Of a DNA stretch of 64,000 nt, positions 23,490 to 34,468 are shown piece after piece (position 1 is the stretch's first letter; the number at the start of each line of letters is the position of its first letter). This DNA is from Tenodera sinensis (lineage: Eukaryota > Arthropoda > Insecta > Mantodea > Mantidae): assembly GCA_030765045.1 (NCBI GenBank), contig CM060961.1, forward strand, positions 29,171,305 to 29,235,304, written 5' to 3'. The translations under genes and the position numbers were made by a program. The notes below the pieces were generated by a model. It searched no databases, was not told the DNA's origin, and saw nothing but the letters and a program-made list of their open reading frames with translations.

Positions 23490-24325
23490 TTGCACTCACA
23501 TGACTTTCTCCACTCTTGTACTAACCTTTCTTACAAACTTATTGTTGTATTTTCCTCGTGTTAGTTGAGATAAACATTTACAGAAATGCTCTTATTGTAG
23601 GTACAAGAAGAGTATGGGAATACAGTAGAATTTGAGCGATAGTCAAATCTGTTAAAGTTATGAGATTTCGTTCTCTTTGCACGGTTAAGCTATTAATAAA
23701 TATGAATGACGATCTTCCATTTCACCAAAGTTAGTATTCTACAATGGATTTCTCGGAAGTGCTTCACTCTACAAGAAAAAAATATTTAGACATAAATTGT
23801 GTGTTTTAGCAAGATCTACATTTTCTGTATAATAAGATTTGGTCTATCTCTTAAGGGTTACCAGTTATGCAAAAGTCATCCAGAGTAAATAGGACTACCT
23901 ACATGGGCTATAGCCAGAAAATTCAAGATATACATTTCATTTGCCATAAAAATATCTCAAATGTGGCATTTTAATCAAAATCCTTAGAGCCATTTTGAGG
24001 AAATCACAATTATCGAAAAATTGTCCATGTAAAGGGTAGTTTAGGCTGTTGAAATTTTCTTCAAAATCTTCGTGTCGCATCCTTGAAAGATGCTAAACTT
24101 AAATACCAACTTTGGTTTTTAACCAACTTTTTGTTTTTAAGTTTGTCCACAGACACTGACACATGCGCGCGCACACGCACACGCATACATACCTATTTCT
24201 AAAAATGCTTTTATTTTGGATTCAAGGGGCCTCAAAACACATTTCCGGTGAAATGTTGACATCGAATTTTTGGGTGCAATACAGTACTTCCTCTACTTAT
24301 TATACGTAGTAGAAAAAGCAAAAAT
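23490..24325 (-). repeat. R1 repeat, copy 13 (full-length, minus)
   Basis: Terminal repeats are ACTTTCTCCACT (23,503-23,514) and AGTAGAAAAAGC (24,308-24,319), the latter part of the terminal hairpin with 'acttcctctact'. The body on the minus strand is standard. The microsatellite slot is 'gcgcgcacacgcacacgcat'. It is the best full-length minus copy together with 11,290-12,085. Confidence 0.88.
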
Positions 24326-24399
24326 AATGCTGGGGAAGAAGTTTATATCATTTTTGGTTACATTTTCTGGAACTAAGAAACCTAGATGTATCAGTTTGT

Positions 24400-25145
24400 G
24401 CTTTCTCTACTACGTGCAGTAAATAAAGTAGGTATTGTATTACCTATATTCCATCAAAAATTCGATGTCGAGATTTCACTAGAAATATATATTTGAGACG
24501 CACTGGACCAAGAACATTTTTTCAAAAAGCTCCCTGCGTCAGTGTGAGCAGCACAACTCAAACAAAAAGTCCGATAAATTTCGTATTTCAATTTAGTAAA
24601 TATCTCACAAAAAACGGGACACGAACTTTATGTAAATCCTCCGGTCACAAACTACCTTTTATATACAACATTTTACGAATTTTTTTTTTATTTTGATTAA
24701 AATACATATTTTTAACACATTTTCATGACAAAAATGAATAATTTCATTCTCTGGAAATAGTTTGTGAAGTCCTGTTTATTCTGAATTAATTTTGCATTGT
24801 TGGTGAATCGTACTCCTACTTAGAGAAAATGGAGATCTGTTAAAGCACAGAATTTCTCAAATAAATTTTTTGTGGCATTAACAATTTCCGAGATATTATT
24901 TGTTATTCGTTTGAATGTTCGAGTATTTACACTTTTCTCTAACAGTAAGTAGCTCTTAGTTTTCCACCATGGTCATGCAAATAATGTAATTTAGTCGTCA
25001 TATAGCGATCCGCTTTTATAAATCTGTTATATTCTTCCAATATCTACAACGGTTAACACAAGTAGATTAGAAAAGAGGCTCTTGTAAGATAATTTGTTTG
25101 AATAGTGGGAAGAGAAAGCTATGTGAATGGAACACAGATTTTCTG
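24400..25145 (+). repeat. R1 repeat, copy 14 (full-length)
   Basis: It starts 'gctttctctactacgtgc', runs through 'attcgatgtcgagatttcac', 'gggacacgaactttatg' and 'gtcatgcaaataatg', and ends 'agaaagctatgtgaatgg' then aacacagatttt. It is head-to-head with copy 13, 80 bp apart. It is clearly more diverged than copies 6, 8 and 13. Confidence 0.78.
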
Positions 25146-25507
25146 AAATTTTATGCATCGTTTGAATCAAAAACTGAATCTATTACGTCAGGCTACCCTA
25201 ATATGAAGTGTTTAACAGTTTACTTACGATCAGTGTTTACAAACAAATGCTTAGGTCAAACATCAGGGAAAATGACCGGTGATTCACTTGGACTCGCAGG
25301 ATATAATGTGTCTGACTGCTATAAGTTCATTTAGGTACATTATCACTTTGTGGTGTTATGCGTATTGCACATTGGATGATTCGGTGAATTATTATTGAGA
25401 TATTCTCACACCTTGAGCTTGTTAACTATATTTAGAGAAAATGTATTAGTTACTAAAGGATTTATGCAAAGAAATGGAAGCAAAATGATACGGTTTTTCT
25501 TTTTATA

Positions 25508-25755
25508 TTAGCGTCCTCCAACGTAATGTCATATCGGAAGATGCTTAATGAAATTTGTGATACGATGCTCAAATGAGCGCGGGCTCGTGGAACTTAATGT
25601 TATCAGACATTCGTCTTTTCTGCCTAAGGGAAAAACCCCGGGGAAAAAAAAGAAAAAAAAACCTTATCCAGATAACTTGACCAAACCGAGATTCGAACTC
25701 GGGACCTCTTGAATGTGAGGCACACACGCTAGCACTACACCATAGAGGCGGACTA
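25508..25755 (-). mobile_element. tRNA-Val-like SINE (family S1, minus)
   Basis: On the minus strand: head 'gtccgcctctatggtgtagt', anticodon region 'gcctcacattcaagagg' (CAC, valine-like) and B box 'gagttcgaatctcgg', followed by a body that includes the family block reading 'cctccaacg' on the plus strand. The same family is at 43,736-43,990, where the boundaries are exact. A-rich runs inside are insertions relative to that copy. Confidence 0.85.
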
Positions 25756-25799
25756 AGGTGGTAGGGTAGCGGCTCATCCTTGTTCAGATAGTGAAATGT

Positions 25800-26270
25800 C
25801 ACTACTTAAAAATGTATGTCTATCTTTGTTTGTCTACCAATCTATGTAGAAGGTAGAGTATTTTGAATTTTCTACAAACAGCTTGTGAAGTTCCCTCAAC
25901 TCTGAGTAATGGCTTTGTAATTACAAAATAAAGATGTATAACTCGATAAAACACACTATTCTGGATTTAAAAATGTGACATTAAGATTTCCGAAACAATT
26001 GTTACTACAGGTTTGCATTTACCAATATTTGTAACAGAAATGCCAAGCCATTCGTTCCTTTTTTATCTCGCAATATCCTGTAAAAAAACTGGAATTCAAA
26101 GCCAGAATATACCAAGATTTGACTCCTTTAGTCCCTTGAAGGATAAAGAAATGAAACCGTTTTGCAACTGTTTGTCTCGACTAACATGAGGTAGATGGAA
26201 AAGAATAGTTCGTAAAAGATATGTAGAAATAAACGACAGTGGGCAGAGAATATCGTGAATGCTTTTCTAG
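25800..26270 (+). repeat. R1 repeat, copy 15 (diverged, partial)
   Basis: It keeps 'tgaattttctacaaacagc', 'gtctcgactaacatgagg' and 'agaatatcgtgaatgc' in order but lacks the central block. Confidence 0.5.
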
Positions 26271-26279
26271 GTTGTGAGA

Positions 26280-28040
26280 GTGCACTTATAGCACAGCTTG
26301 TCGGCGGTTAATGCTTCAGACGTCTCGATTATAGGAGTAACGGCAGAAAGTGTCCGATGCGATATTTATCGATCCTTGTTACGTCATATTTATTAGTGCG
26401 GAACGCCCACAGGTTACTGAACATCCTAACCCTTCCCTCCCAACCACCCTTTGACAGCAAATCGTCTTGCTTTTGCGCACACACATACACATAGGGGTAA
26501 AGAAAGAAAAAGAGGTAAAAAAAAAGGCTACGAAAGGACAGAGTAAACAAAACGAAAACCAAAGCGGATAGGCAAACAATATTACCAGGGAGTTCTGTCA
26601 GGTTGCCCACCACAAGTGCACGAGAGATACGGGGTTGTTGAAGCTATTAAAAAGTTCATGTTATGAAAGATAATTGGTTCAGATGCCCCTTCAGAAACAC
26701 AGAAATAAAGTAGAAGTTTACTCGCTGCACCTACGGCAAAAGGAAACATAAGAAGAGCGTAGAAATAACAAGAGAAACTTAAAGAGAAGAAAAACGTACT
26801 CGGAGCATACAAAAAATTGTGATGAAGTCCTAATAAAACGAGAAATTCAAGAAGAGCTGCTAGTGGCATATAATGTAGGCAAACTTTGTTTTAAAAAGTT
26901 CAACTACGTCGAAGCTCTTCTCAGCATAATGTACGAGAATTACAGAACTGGCTACCTTGCCCGAAGTAGTCGAGACGAGACCTGGAATGACGATTAAATT
27001 AAGTTCGTTTACATTATCCAGTATTTTTCATTAAACTAATTAAAATAAGAGAATCTAGTTGGTAAATCCCATGATATCACGTAAATGGATGTAAAACTTT
27101 CTCCCAACAGTTTTCCATAAATGTTGTATTGCATATAATTACAAGTAAATACATTTTTTCGACAATAATGCATTTTGATACACCTACACCTTCGCAGCGC
27201 AATGGTTCATACGGTAAAGACGGTAGCCCGCATTCGGGAGGTCATGGGTTCGATTCCCGTGTCCGCATTCTATATCCAGTGTTTGTAAAACCTTTGTAGA
27301 CCTTAAATAAATTAAGAATTTGAATTAGAAGGTATCTTACAATCTATGTCCTTCGGTAACAGCAGTGCTTTTAAATGGTGAAAGAATTGAAAATCGGATT
27401 ATGGCTTCGAGATTAACCTAAACAACACCTAATTACAATTTTCTTTATTTATGCATCACAGTTTAACCCAGCTATTAATCCTGAAAGTAAATGAGCAATT
27501 GTGCTCCCCAATATGACCTTTGTCGTATTTACGCCGACATATAAACTGAAGGAAAAAATTGCAATTACACGACATTTTCTGTAGTTTTTACCAGCAAGAA
27601 ATTAATGTCCAGTGCTGAATCTCGGGCATATTACCATTTACACCAAGCATTTGCCGTTATTTACAGAAAACAGCTGAAATAAACCTGCATTGCTACATAT
27701 TGCGGTAACTAAAGCTTAACTAATGAATCCAGAAACAAAACCCATTCAAACATGAGGTGCGTTTTGTTTTAACGAGGTAGGGGTAGGTTTTTCTCTCCTT
27801 ATTTTACGCTGGTTTAAATACCAGCCCATATCGCAGCGGTTTTGCTGTAGGTTATGTAAATCTCCGACTGCCACATGGATGTATGCCTTCTGTTTTATTT
27901 CTATTAATTAAGTCTGAAGGTTCAGCTCTTGGTCGGGAATTGAAATATCCATCTCATATTTATCTGGCTACTAACAATGAAGTGAACAGCCGGACAGTAT
28001 ATTTGGGCAGGGTAAGGGATTTGAACCCAGACTTAAATTA
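26280..28040. other. Unassigned stretch, mostly unique-looking
   Basis: Apart from a tRNA-like SINE at 27,188-27,275 nothing is recognised. A purine-rich part at 26,500-26,800 gives false hydrophobic frames on the minus strand. Confidence 0.4.
27188..27275 (+). mobile_element. tRNA-like SINE (family S7)
   Basis: A-box-like 'agcgcaatggttcatacgg' and B box 'gggttcgattcccg', with 'cccgcattcgggagg' between. Relatives sharing 'ccgcattcggga' are at 53,372-53,450 and, on the minus strand, 63,600-63,768. It does not fold into a convincing cloverleaf, so it is not called as a tRNA gene. Confidence 0.65.
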
Positions 28041-28049
28041 GTTCGCTAC

Positions 28050-28280
28050 AGATATTACCTGTAGAGGTATTTCGCTTGGTTTTCGTGTGTAAAACATTTG
28101 ACTATCGCTATTCCACTTGCATCTGAAACGAAATGTGTAGTTTTAGCAGTTTCTGTAAAGGTTTATATTGATTAAAATGAAGTAGACAGAAATATAAGCT
28201 TTCGTAAGGATGATTTATATACTCACTAATAAACGATTAAAGCCTGAGAAAGTCTAGTGATTGTAACATAAGATTTTTAC
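28050..28280 (+). repeat. R1 repeat, copy 16a (end fragment)
   Basis: The final quarter of a unit: 'aaacatttgactatcgc', 'ccacttgcatctgaaacg', ending 'aaagtctagtgattgtaac' and ataagattttt. It runs straight into the start of copy 16b. Confidence 0.72.
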
Positions 28281-29130
28281 TTTCTTTATTACCTACGTAT
28301 AGTCAGTAGGGCAAGTATTGTATTCAACCCAAAAAATTCTGTGTCGAGATTTCACAGGAAATATATGTATTGAGGTCCCCTGAATAAAAGGACAGCATTT
28401 TTACACAAAGGTCCGTCGTGTGTGTCGGAACAGCGTAACTCAAAAACGAAAATTCGGTTATAAACTGATTTAGTATTTAAGTTTGATATATTTAAAGGAT
28501 GCGACACGAAGATTTTGAAGAAACTTCCTCCAATCTAAATTACCCTTTACATGGAACATTTCTAAAAAAAATTTGGTTTTCTAAAACATGGCTCTAAGTA
28601 GTTTGATTAAAGTGTCATATGTTAGATATTTTTATGGCAAATGAAATATATATTCTGAATTTTCTGGCTACAGCCCATGTTGTTAACTCTTGACGACTTT
28701 TGTGTAACTGATAAACCGTAAGAGATAGACCAAATCTTACTGCACAAAAAATGTAATCTCTTTAAAACACACAATATGTCAAATTATCTTTTTGTGAGGT
28801 GAACCGTTTTAGAGATATCCTTTGCTATTTGTCAGAATTTTGCAATACTTATAATGTTCTCAAATGCGAGGTCATTCATTTTTTTTTTTTATTTCTTGAT
28901 CATGCAAAGAGAACGGAATTTCAAAGCCATCATGCAGCGACCACTCATAAAACATTTGACTATCGCTAAAAGCCTAGTATATTCCCCTTGCATCTACAAG
29001 GAAATTAGCAATGAGACAATTTGTGCAAATGTTTATCTCTACTAACATGAAGAAGATGGGGGAATAAGTGTTTGTAAGAATAGTTTGTGCAAGAGTAGAG
29101 AAAGTCATGCGAGTGGAAAACATGAGGCTT
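28280..29130 (+). repeat. R1 repeat, copy 16b (full-length)
   Basis: It starts 'actttctttattacctacg' at 28,280 and runs through 'ctgtgtcgagatttcacagg', 'gtgtgtcggaacagcg', 'gatgcgacacgaagattttg', 'ttctggctacagcccatg', 'catgcaaagagaacgg' to 'gaaagtcatgcgagtgg'. It is in direct tandem with copy 16a, with no spacer. Confidence 0.87.
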
Positions 29131-29745
29131 TTTTATATATGCGTTTACAAGCAGTTACGAATCAGGTTTAAAACTGTGCTACAAGCAGATAACAGAAGCA
29201 AAGGAGAAATAAGTGAAAGTAACAAGGTAAATGTTATATTTAATGAGCATGGTCAGCAAGTTTGTTGTCCATCAAAGCAGAATGATAAAGCAGGTTTTGT
29301 TATTATTCTTGCTGTTAAAAAAAAGAAAGGAAAATAAATTTGACAGCTGAGTCAAGAAACATGAATAGCAAAGCAAGGCTGAATAAGAAGTACTTGAGTT
29401 GGTTACGTAAAAGCCTGTGAAACTGTTTGATAGTGATCTTATCAGAAACGTTTCTAGAAAAGAGATGTTTTCCACGAGGAAAAATAAACTGTCGGGCTGC
29501 AGTAAAGGTCACTGCTGCGAAGTGGTTTTATATCTTGAGCGAACATAAAACAGGGGATGGTGGCCGAGTAAATTTCACGGGAGTAGCCTTCGGGGGTTCC
29601 AACACACAGGATCACCTCGAGGTGCACACGTCGCACGAATATTGACCACGGCACAGCTACAACCCCGACATAAAACTCTTCCTGTGGTCTACACCTAGAA
29701 TAAAACTCGTGCTCACAGTTTTATTCTTCACGACGCTAATATTGA
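29130..29745. other. Unassigned stretch
   Basis: Short frames on both strands (up to 89 codons) lack recognisable domains. A GC-richer part at 29,540-29,690 is unexplained. Confidence 0.4.
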
Positions 29746-30085
29746 GTTACCTCGAAGTAAAAAATCGCGTTTTAAATCCTGTTTGTGTATGAGAAAGAGA
29801 GACTACAGTGGGAGAGAAACATAACTCAGAACAACATTCTGATCAATACCAAATTTCATACTTGGTTGTGTCAATCGAGGATTTTCAAGTAAATTCGCCA
29901 ACGCAAACACCCCTTTATATGGAAAATGTTTCGTTATTTCTAATTTTATCTAAAAATGACTTAAGCATTTTAGTATAAATACAATGCATTTGAGATATTA
30001 ACGTGGCAAACAAAATGTCTACCTCAAACTTTCCGTGAATAGTTTATGAAGTCCTCTTCCTGCTATTTGAATGTTGTATATAACG
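29745..30085 (+). repeat. R1 repeat, copy 17 (partial, interrupted)
   Basis: It keeps 'gaaacataactcagaacaac', 'aacacccctttatatgg' and 'gtgaatagtttatgaagtcc', then breaks off at about 30,085 where an IS630-type remnant begins. Confidence 0.62.
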
Positions 30086-30540
30086 GGAGAACAAAAAACT
30101 TACGAACCGGTTCCGCGGTGTTTTACCTGTCCGCATACTCGGTGCCCGTTGCCGTCTGCCGCTATTATACAAAGGCGCAGATGAAACCATAAATTTTTAA
30201 AGGCTTTACTTGCCAGCTTTACGAAAGGAGATGCTGAAACTGGTAACCGTCGTTGTCCATACATTTTTGGTACCTGTTTAGGAAACTATCCATCACTCGG
30301 CGTACTTCACGTTGAGAAATGCTGGCAATTTCCTGGCGGATATTTTGGTTTAATTCTTCCAGGCTGTGCGGGTTTGTCGAGGAGACCACAAATCTCTACT
30401 AATAATTCTGTCCTGCACACACTTTGAATTGTCATCGAAAGATTGGCTGTATGAGCTGTTGCAATCTTGTTGAAAAAGGCAAAATCACGCCCCCAATCTG
30501 CTAATTCTCTAAAATAAGGCGCATTACCGATTCAGATTCA
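30085..30540 (-). pseudogene. IS630/Tc1-mariner transposase C-terminal remnant
   Basis: This segment is clearly homologous to 18,465-18,960 within the bounded element there: shared 'aaaggagatgctg', 'cacgttgag', 'tttaattcttccagg' and 'gtatgagctg'. On the minus strand it encodes the end of an IS630-type transposase ('LEELNQNIRQEIASI' type block). The left side begins 'aaccggttccgcgg', which resembles the terminal repeat at 19,180, after TA. No right end was found. It interrupts R1 copy 17. Confidence 0.65.
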
Positions 30541-31100
30541 AGACGTCAACCAATAGGTGAAATGAAAAGGAACCTCTGCAGATTGTAATGTTATGCAGAG
30601 GATCGAAGTTGTGCCTTCATACTATCAAAGGTAACGATGGTTGCATTGTGTGCAAACTCGTGTAAACACACGTTGAGTGGTCTACTAACTGAAGATTTAA
30701 CTGACAAATTAACGGTTTTCGAAGGCCATCTAGCGGGTTTTTAATAACACGCATTGGCAGCCTTGTATAGACAATAATTCACAAGAAGTAAAACTGTTAT
30801 CAGTTCGTGTTTTTGTAGTGTTTGGCGTGCTTGAAAGTTTGCGATTCGTCGTTTTCCTTTCCATTGCAAAAGCTCATTACCGTGGCTAAACATTTGGATC
30901 CTGTTTTCCCTATTCTATTTACCTAAGCACTTCCTATAAATAAAATGTATCATGGATAAGTAATATTAAGAAGCCTAAGCCCCGGATACAAATGGAAGAT
31001 CTGTAGCATTTGGAAGAGTTTACGTTTCCATGATTACGATATTAAGTAGGCTTGCGGAGGACTGCTCAAAGAATGGTTCAAGGAGGGATGCGGAGTTAGC
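30540..31100. other. Unassigned stretch
   Basis: No recognisable gene or element. The LINE fragment that follows may begin within it, upstream of its conserved part. Confidence 0.4.
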
Positions 31101-31700
31101 ATCAAGCCCAAGATGCAAACGTTTTTTCTCCTTGGTAAATGTGGTACTGTTTTTGAAACGAAATGTGTGCCAGTGCTCACAAGTTTGGTAGAACAGAATG
31201 AAGTTCAGCACATCTGGGTGCCAGGTCATTGTGGCATAGAGGGAAGTGAGAAAGCTGATAAACTTGCTAGACAAGGAGCAGGTTAACAATTTATCACACA
31301 AGAGCGGATCTAGGAACATCTCAAGGAGCTATTAAGAACTAGTCCAAAGTAGAACAGTGTAAAACCTCACTTAAAACTCCAGGAAACAAGCATGGTAAAG
31401 TGTTTATTTGAAAACCACGTAAGAAAAGAATTGAAAGCTTACTTAAATGTAACAGGCTTAAGCTGAGAAAACTTACTGCATTATCTCCCATGGAAAAGCA
31501 TCTTAACACGATGTGACTGTTTCGGGGTAACATATATTGCAGATTGTACAAGAAACTGAAACAGTGTAACACATTTTACGCTCCTGTGAAACTTTAGGAG
31601 ATATACTGCGTTTCGGAAAATGTTTTTAGAACCAGAAGAATTTGAAACTATATCTGTTGTGAGACAAACATGGTAAAGCGGCAGATATAATGAATGGCTT
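31100..31700 (+). pseudogene. LINE ORF2 fragment: RNase H domain and C-terminus
   Basis: A plus-strand frame at 31,150-31,285 reads 'VPVLTSLVEQNEVQHIWVPG' then 'HCGIEGSEKADKLARQGAG', a classic retroelement RNase H end (the WVPGH-x-GI-x-GNEKAD-x-LA block). After a stop and frameshifts, later pieces resemble the region following RNase H in LINE ORF2 ('RLKLRKLTALSPMEKHL', 'FLEPEEFE'). LINEs with this domain belong mainly to the I, R1, Loa and some Jockey clades. The reverse transcriptase and endonuclease are not in the window, and stops show that it is dead. Confidence 0.78.
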
Positions 31701-33150
31701 TAAAACTATACAGGTGGCACAATAAGCTCAATGCTGAAGTGAGTCTGTAGCAATGGCGGAAAGCTGCATCAGGCAAGACAAGATTTGCGGACAAATGGAG
31801 ATTGTGTTATTTATGGGCACTCTTTAACTGCTATGGTTCTCAGGGTCCCATTATATATTTGACGTGAAAGTCTGCTTAATTTTGCCCAGAAGCCTCTTTA
31901 TCAGACTTGAGGTTAAGTGTACGATACGGGACCAACGGCTTTACGTCCCTTCCGAAATAAGCCATGCTAAAAAGATCCACCGTACTCTGCTGGGTTTAAA
32001 GCCACCACCTCGGGATAGCATGTTATCCCTACACCTCGGAGGACGACAGGATTTGCGGACGATCATTATAGGTAGTGATTTCCAATGAATTTATAACCTC
32101 CCGTTAAACTAATAAAATAGCGGGAGGAATACTGGTGTAGGTACAATTTAAACGGGATAAACGGGAGGAAAGGAATTATCGGTAAGGGAAGGGATAAACG
32201 TGATTTATTTGAGGCTGGGACACCGTTTAAATGCCGGAGTGCGCGTCTGGAGCCCTTAATTTTCTACTCAAGTGGTTGCTCTTTCCGCTCAGCTTGTCTA
32301 AAGCCTTTTATTTGCAGTTAAATGAGGTATGTAAATGTTTTATTCCGTGCGTCATCCCACTGCTCGGAACAGTGTGTCCCCTAGGTGCTCCTGTCTGGTG
32401 CAAACATAGGTGTTTGGTTTTCATTTTTAACTTGTGTTTAGCTCTATACAAGACATTTTCTCTTTTTCTGAGCTTGATATGCTATGGGAGAGCGGTTTAC
32501 GAACTGTTTGGAGAGAAAACCGCTGCTAAGTGCGTAGATTTCCCTCAATTGAAACTTTCATCCATCAAAATTTCAAATCAGTATCTCGTTACCTCTGAGA
32601 ATGTTTGACAATGTCGTTTTCGATACTTATTTTTTGTCTAACAGAAAGAGTCGACGTTGCCTCGGGTACTTGAATGCTTTGGTAAAACGTCAGTTTTGTA
32701 GGTACATATGTTTTATTTGCACTTAAATTAAAAGCATTGACAATATTGCTGGTATTCAATTCTTTTGATTTGAGCACCTCACTTTCATTGTGCCAAATTT
32801 CCCAGCAGTACTGAAAATTCTCCAAATTGTCTCCCATCCAACATTTTTCCATGAGGTATACCTTTTTCCAGTAGCAGGTCTAAAAAATGAGAGCAACGTT
32901 TATCCTTTAGTTTTTGTGAAAATGGGCCAATTTGCCGAGTATCTAGAATATTCTCCACTGAACATTTCCCGTCCCCACTTCCATTGAGGGTGGGTTTTCT
33001 TATACGCTGCTAAACGAATGAATAAGAGAATATGAATTGTACTTTTATCTCACAAAGGCATTGAAAAAACAGGGCTGCCTCTGTTGCGGATCCTCAGAAA
33101 TGGCTCTCGCGGAACATTTTTTCACACACTATCCCGTTGCGGTATGGTTT
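31700..33150. other. Unassigned stretch
   Basis: A 125-codon plus frame (32,231-32,608) with hydrophobic segments and an 87-codon minus frame (32,589-32,852) occur here; neither resembles a family I know. A GC-richer part at 31,900-32,060 may be repeat-derived. Confidence 0.4.
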
Positions 33151-33153
33151 TTT

Positions 33154-34070
33154 ACTTTCTCTACTGGTAAGTAGAGGAAGTATTGTATTCCACCCAAAAA
33201 TTCGATGTCGAGATTTCACTGGAAATATGTTTTGAGCCCCCCTGAATCAAAAAAAAAAAAAAAAAAAAAAAAAAAGCATTTTTAGAAAGGTCCGTGTGTG
33301 TGTGTATGTGTGTTAGTCTATCAGTCTGTGTGTCAGTCTGTCAATCTGTCTATCTGTGGACAGCATAACTCAAAAACGAAAATTAGGTTAAAAACCAAAG
33401 TTGGTATTTAAGTTTAATGTCTTTCAAGGATGCGACACGAAGATTTTGAAGAAAATAGCCCCACGCTAAACTACCCTTTACATGAAAAATTTTTCGAAAG
33501 TTTGATTTCCTTGAAAATGGCTCTAACGATTTTGATTAAAATATCATATGTTTGAGATATTTTGATGACAAATGAAATGCATATCTTGAATTTTCTGGCT
33601 ATAGCCCCTATAGTCGTATTTACTCTGGACGACTTTTGCATAACTGGTAAACCGTTAGAGATAGACCAAATCATACTATACAAAAATGTAGATCTTGCTA
33701 AAATACACAATTTATGCCTCAGTAAATTGTCTTGTAGGGTGAACCATTTCGGAGATATTCCTTGTTATATGTGCGAGTTTCGGAAAACTTAGAACTTTAG
33801 CGAAATGCAACAACGTTGTTCATTTTTTTTATGTGTTAATCGTGCAAAGAGAACGGAATCTCAAAGGTCAAAAATGTTTGGCTGTCGCACAAAGCTTTCT
33901 GTATTCTAATATCTCCCTTGCACCTACAAGGAAATAAGCAATAAGATAATTTGTACGAATGTTTATCTTAACTAACACGAAGAAGGTATAGGAATAAGAG
34001 TTTGTTAGAATGGTTAGTACAAGAGTAGAGAAAGTCATGCGAGTGCAACACATCAGATTTTTTGTTATAC
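33154..34070 (+). repeat. R1 repeat, copy 18 (reference full-length copy)
   Basis: The best-preserved unit. It starts with a perfect-loop hairpin, ACTTTCTCTACT (33,154-33,165), GGTA, AGTAGAGGAAGT (33,170-33,181). It then has 'attcgatgtcgagatttcac', poly-A (33,249-33,275) and GT-rich microsatellite (33,290-33,355), then the body. It ends with the inner repeat AGTAGAGAAAGT (34,024-34,035), 'catgcgagtgcaacac' and atcagatttttt. The two 12-bp repeats are exact reverse complements and lie inside the unit ends. There is no coding potential. Confidence 0.92.
33249..33360. repeat. Poly-A plus GT-rich microsatellite in R1
   Basis: 27 A residues, then 'gtgtgtgtgtatgtgtg' and degenerate (TCTG)n. It is the same microsatellite slot as in other R1 copies. 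Confidence 0.95.
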
Positions 34071-34338
34071 AACCCCTAAAAGAATGAAGAGAACATAACT
34101 TATGTTTGTATTTCACAAGAGCATTGTGAAAATAAGCCCGTTAGTGTTGAGGGTTCTCAGAATTGCCTCTCACTGATCATTTTTCACCCACTCTACCATT
34201 GAGGATTTTTTTGTGACAGCAACCCCACAATGTTTTTAATAAAGAATATGAGTGTCAACTTATCTTTCCAAAATATCCAAATGGAGAAACTGATTATCCG
34301 GGCTTGTGGGCCGTGGTCTAGTCAGGAAACTCCTTCCA

Positions 34339-34373
34339 GACGTTTCGTCCGAAGCTGCGTCGAACATCCTCAG
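34339..34373 (-). ncRNA. Hammerhead-ribozyme-like core (minus strand)
   Basis: An exact mirror of the plus-strand motif because it lies in the other arm of the palindrome: CTGAGGA at 34,373-34,367 and GTC ending at 34,339 on the minus strand. The same stem assignments apply. Confidence 0.6.
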
Positions 34374-34433
34374 TGGCGTTGCCTTAACACTCTTGGTCAT
34401 CGCCGAGACTAAGAGAGTGTTAAGGCAACGCCA

Positions 34434-34468
34434 CTGAGGATGTTCGACGCAGCTTCGGACGAAACGTC
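34434..34468 (+). ncRNA. Hammerhead-ribozyme-like core (plus strand)
   Basis: CTGAGGA (34,434-34,440) fits the hammerhead box CUGANGA. A 6-bp stem II, gttcga with tcggac and one G-U pair (34,442-34,447 / 34,455-34,460), follows, then GAAA (34,461-34,464). A 2-bp stem III (A-C / G-U) leads to the cleavage triplet GTC ending at 34,468. Stem I starts with CCA/TGG (34,431-34,433 / 34,469-34,471). Very short stem III is known for Penelope-type hammerheads. An unpaired U at 34,441 departs from the usual stem II start and may weaken activity. Confidence 0.6.

Noticed and set aside
27188..27275. Functional tRNA gene
   Set aside because: A and B boxes are present but stems do not pair well, and related copies with different flanks show that it is a SINE. 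The same reasoning applies to the heads at 815, 15,485, 20,284, 43,736, 46,927, 53,372, 56,168, 59,135 and 61,668.
31860..32090. 74-codon plus-strand frame as part of the LINE
   Set aside because: It does not resemble LINE ORF2 sequence and lies beyond the recognisable C-terminal pieces; origin left open.
33868..34116. Recurring minus-strand peptide near R1 ends (CCTRMTFST... type) as a conserved small protein
   Set aside because: The similar peptides at 6,051, 15,602 and here simply follow the DNA similarity of R1 copies. Frames are interrupted differently in each copy, with no sign of codon-level conservation.
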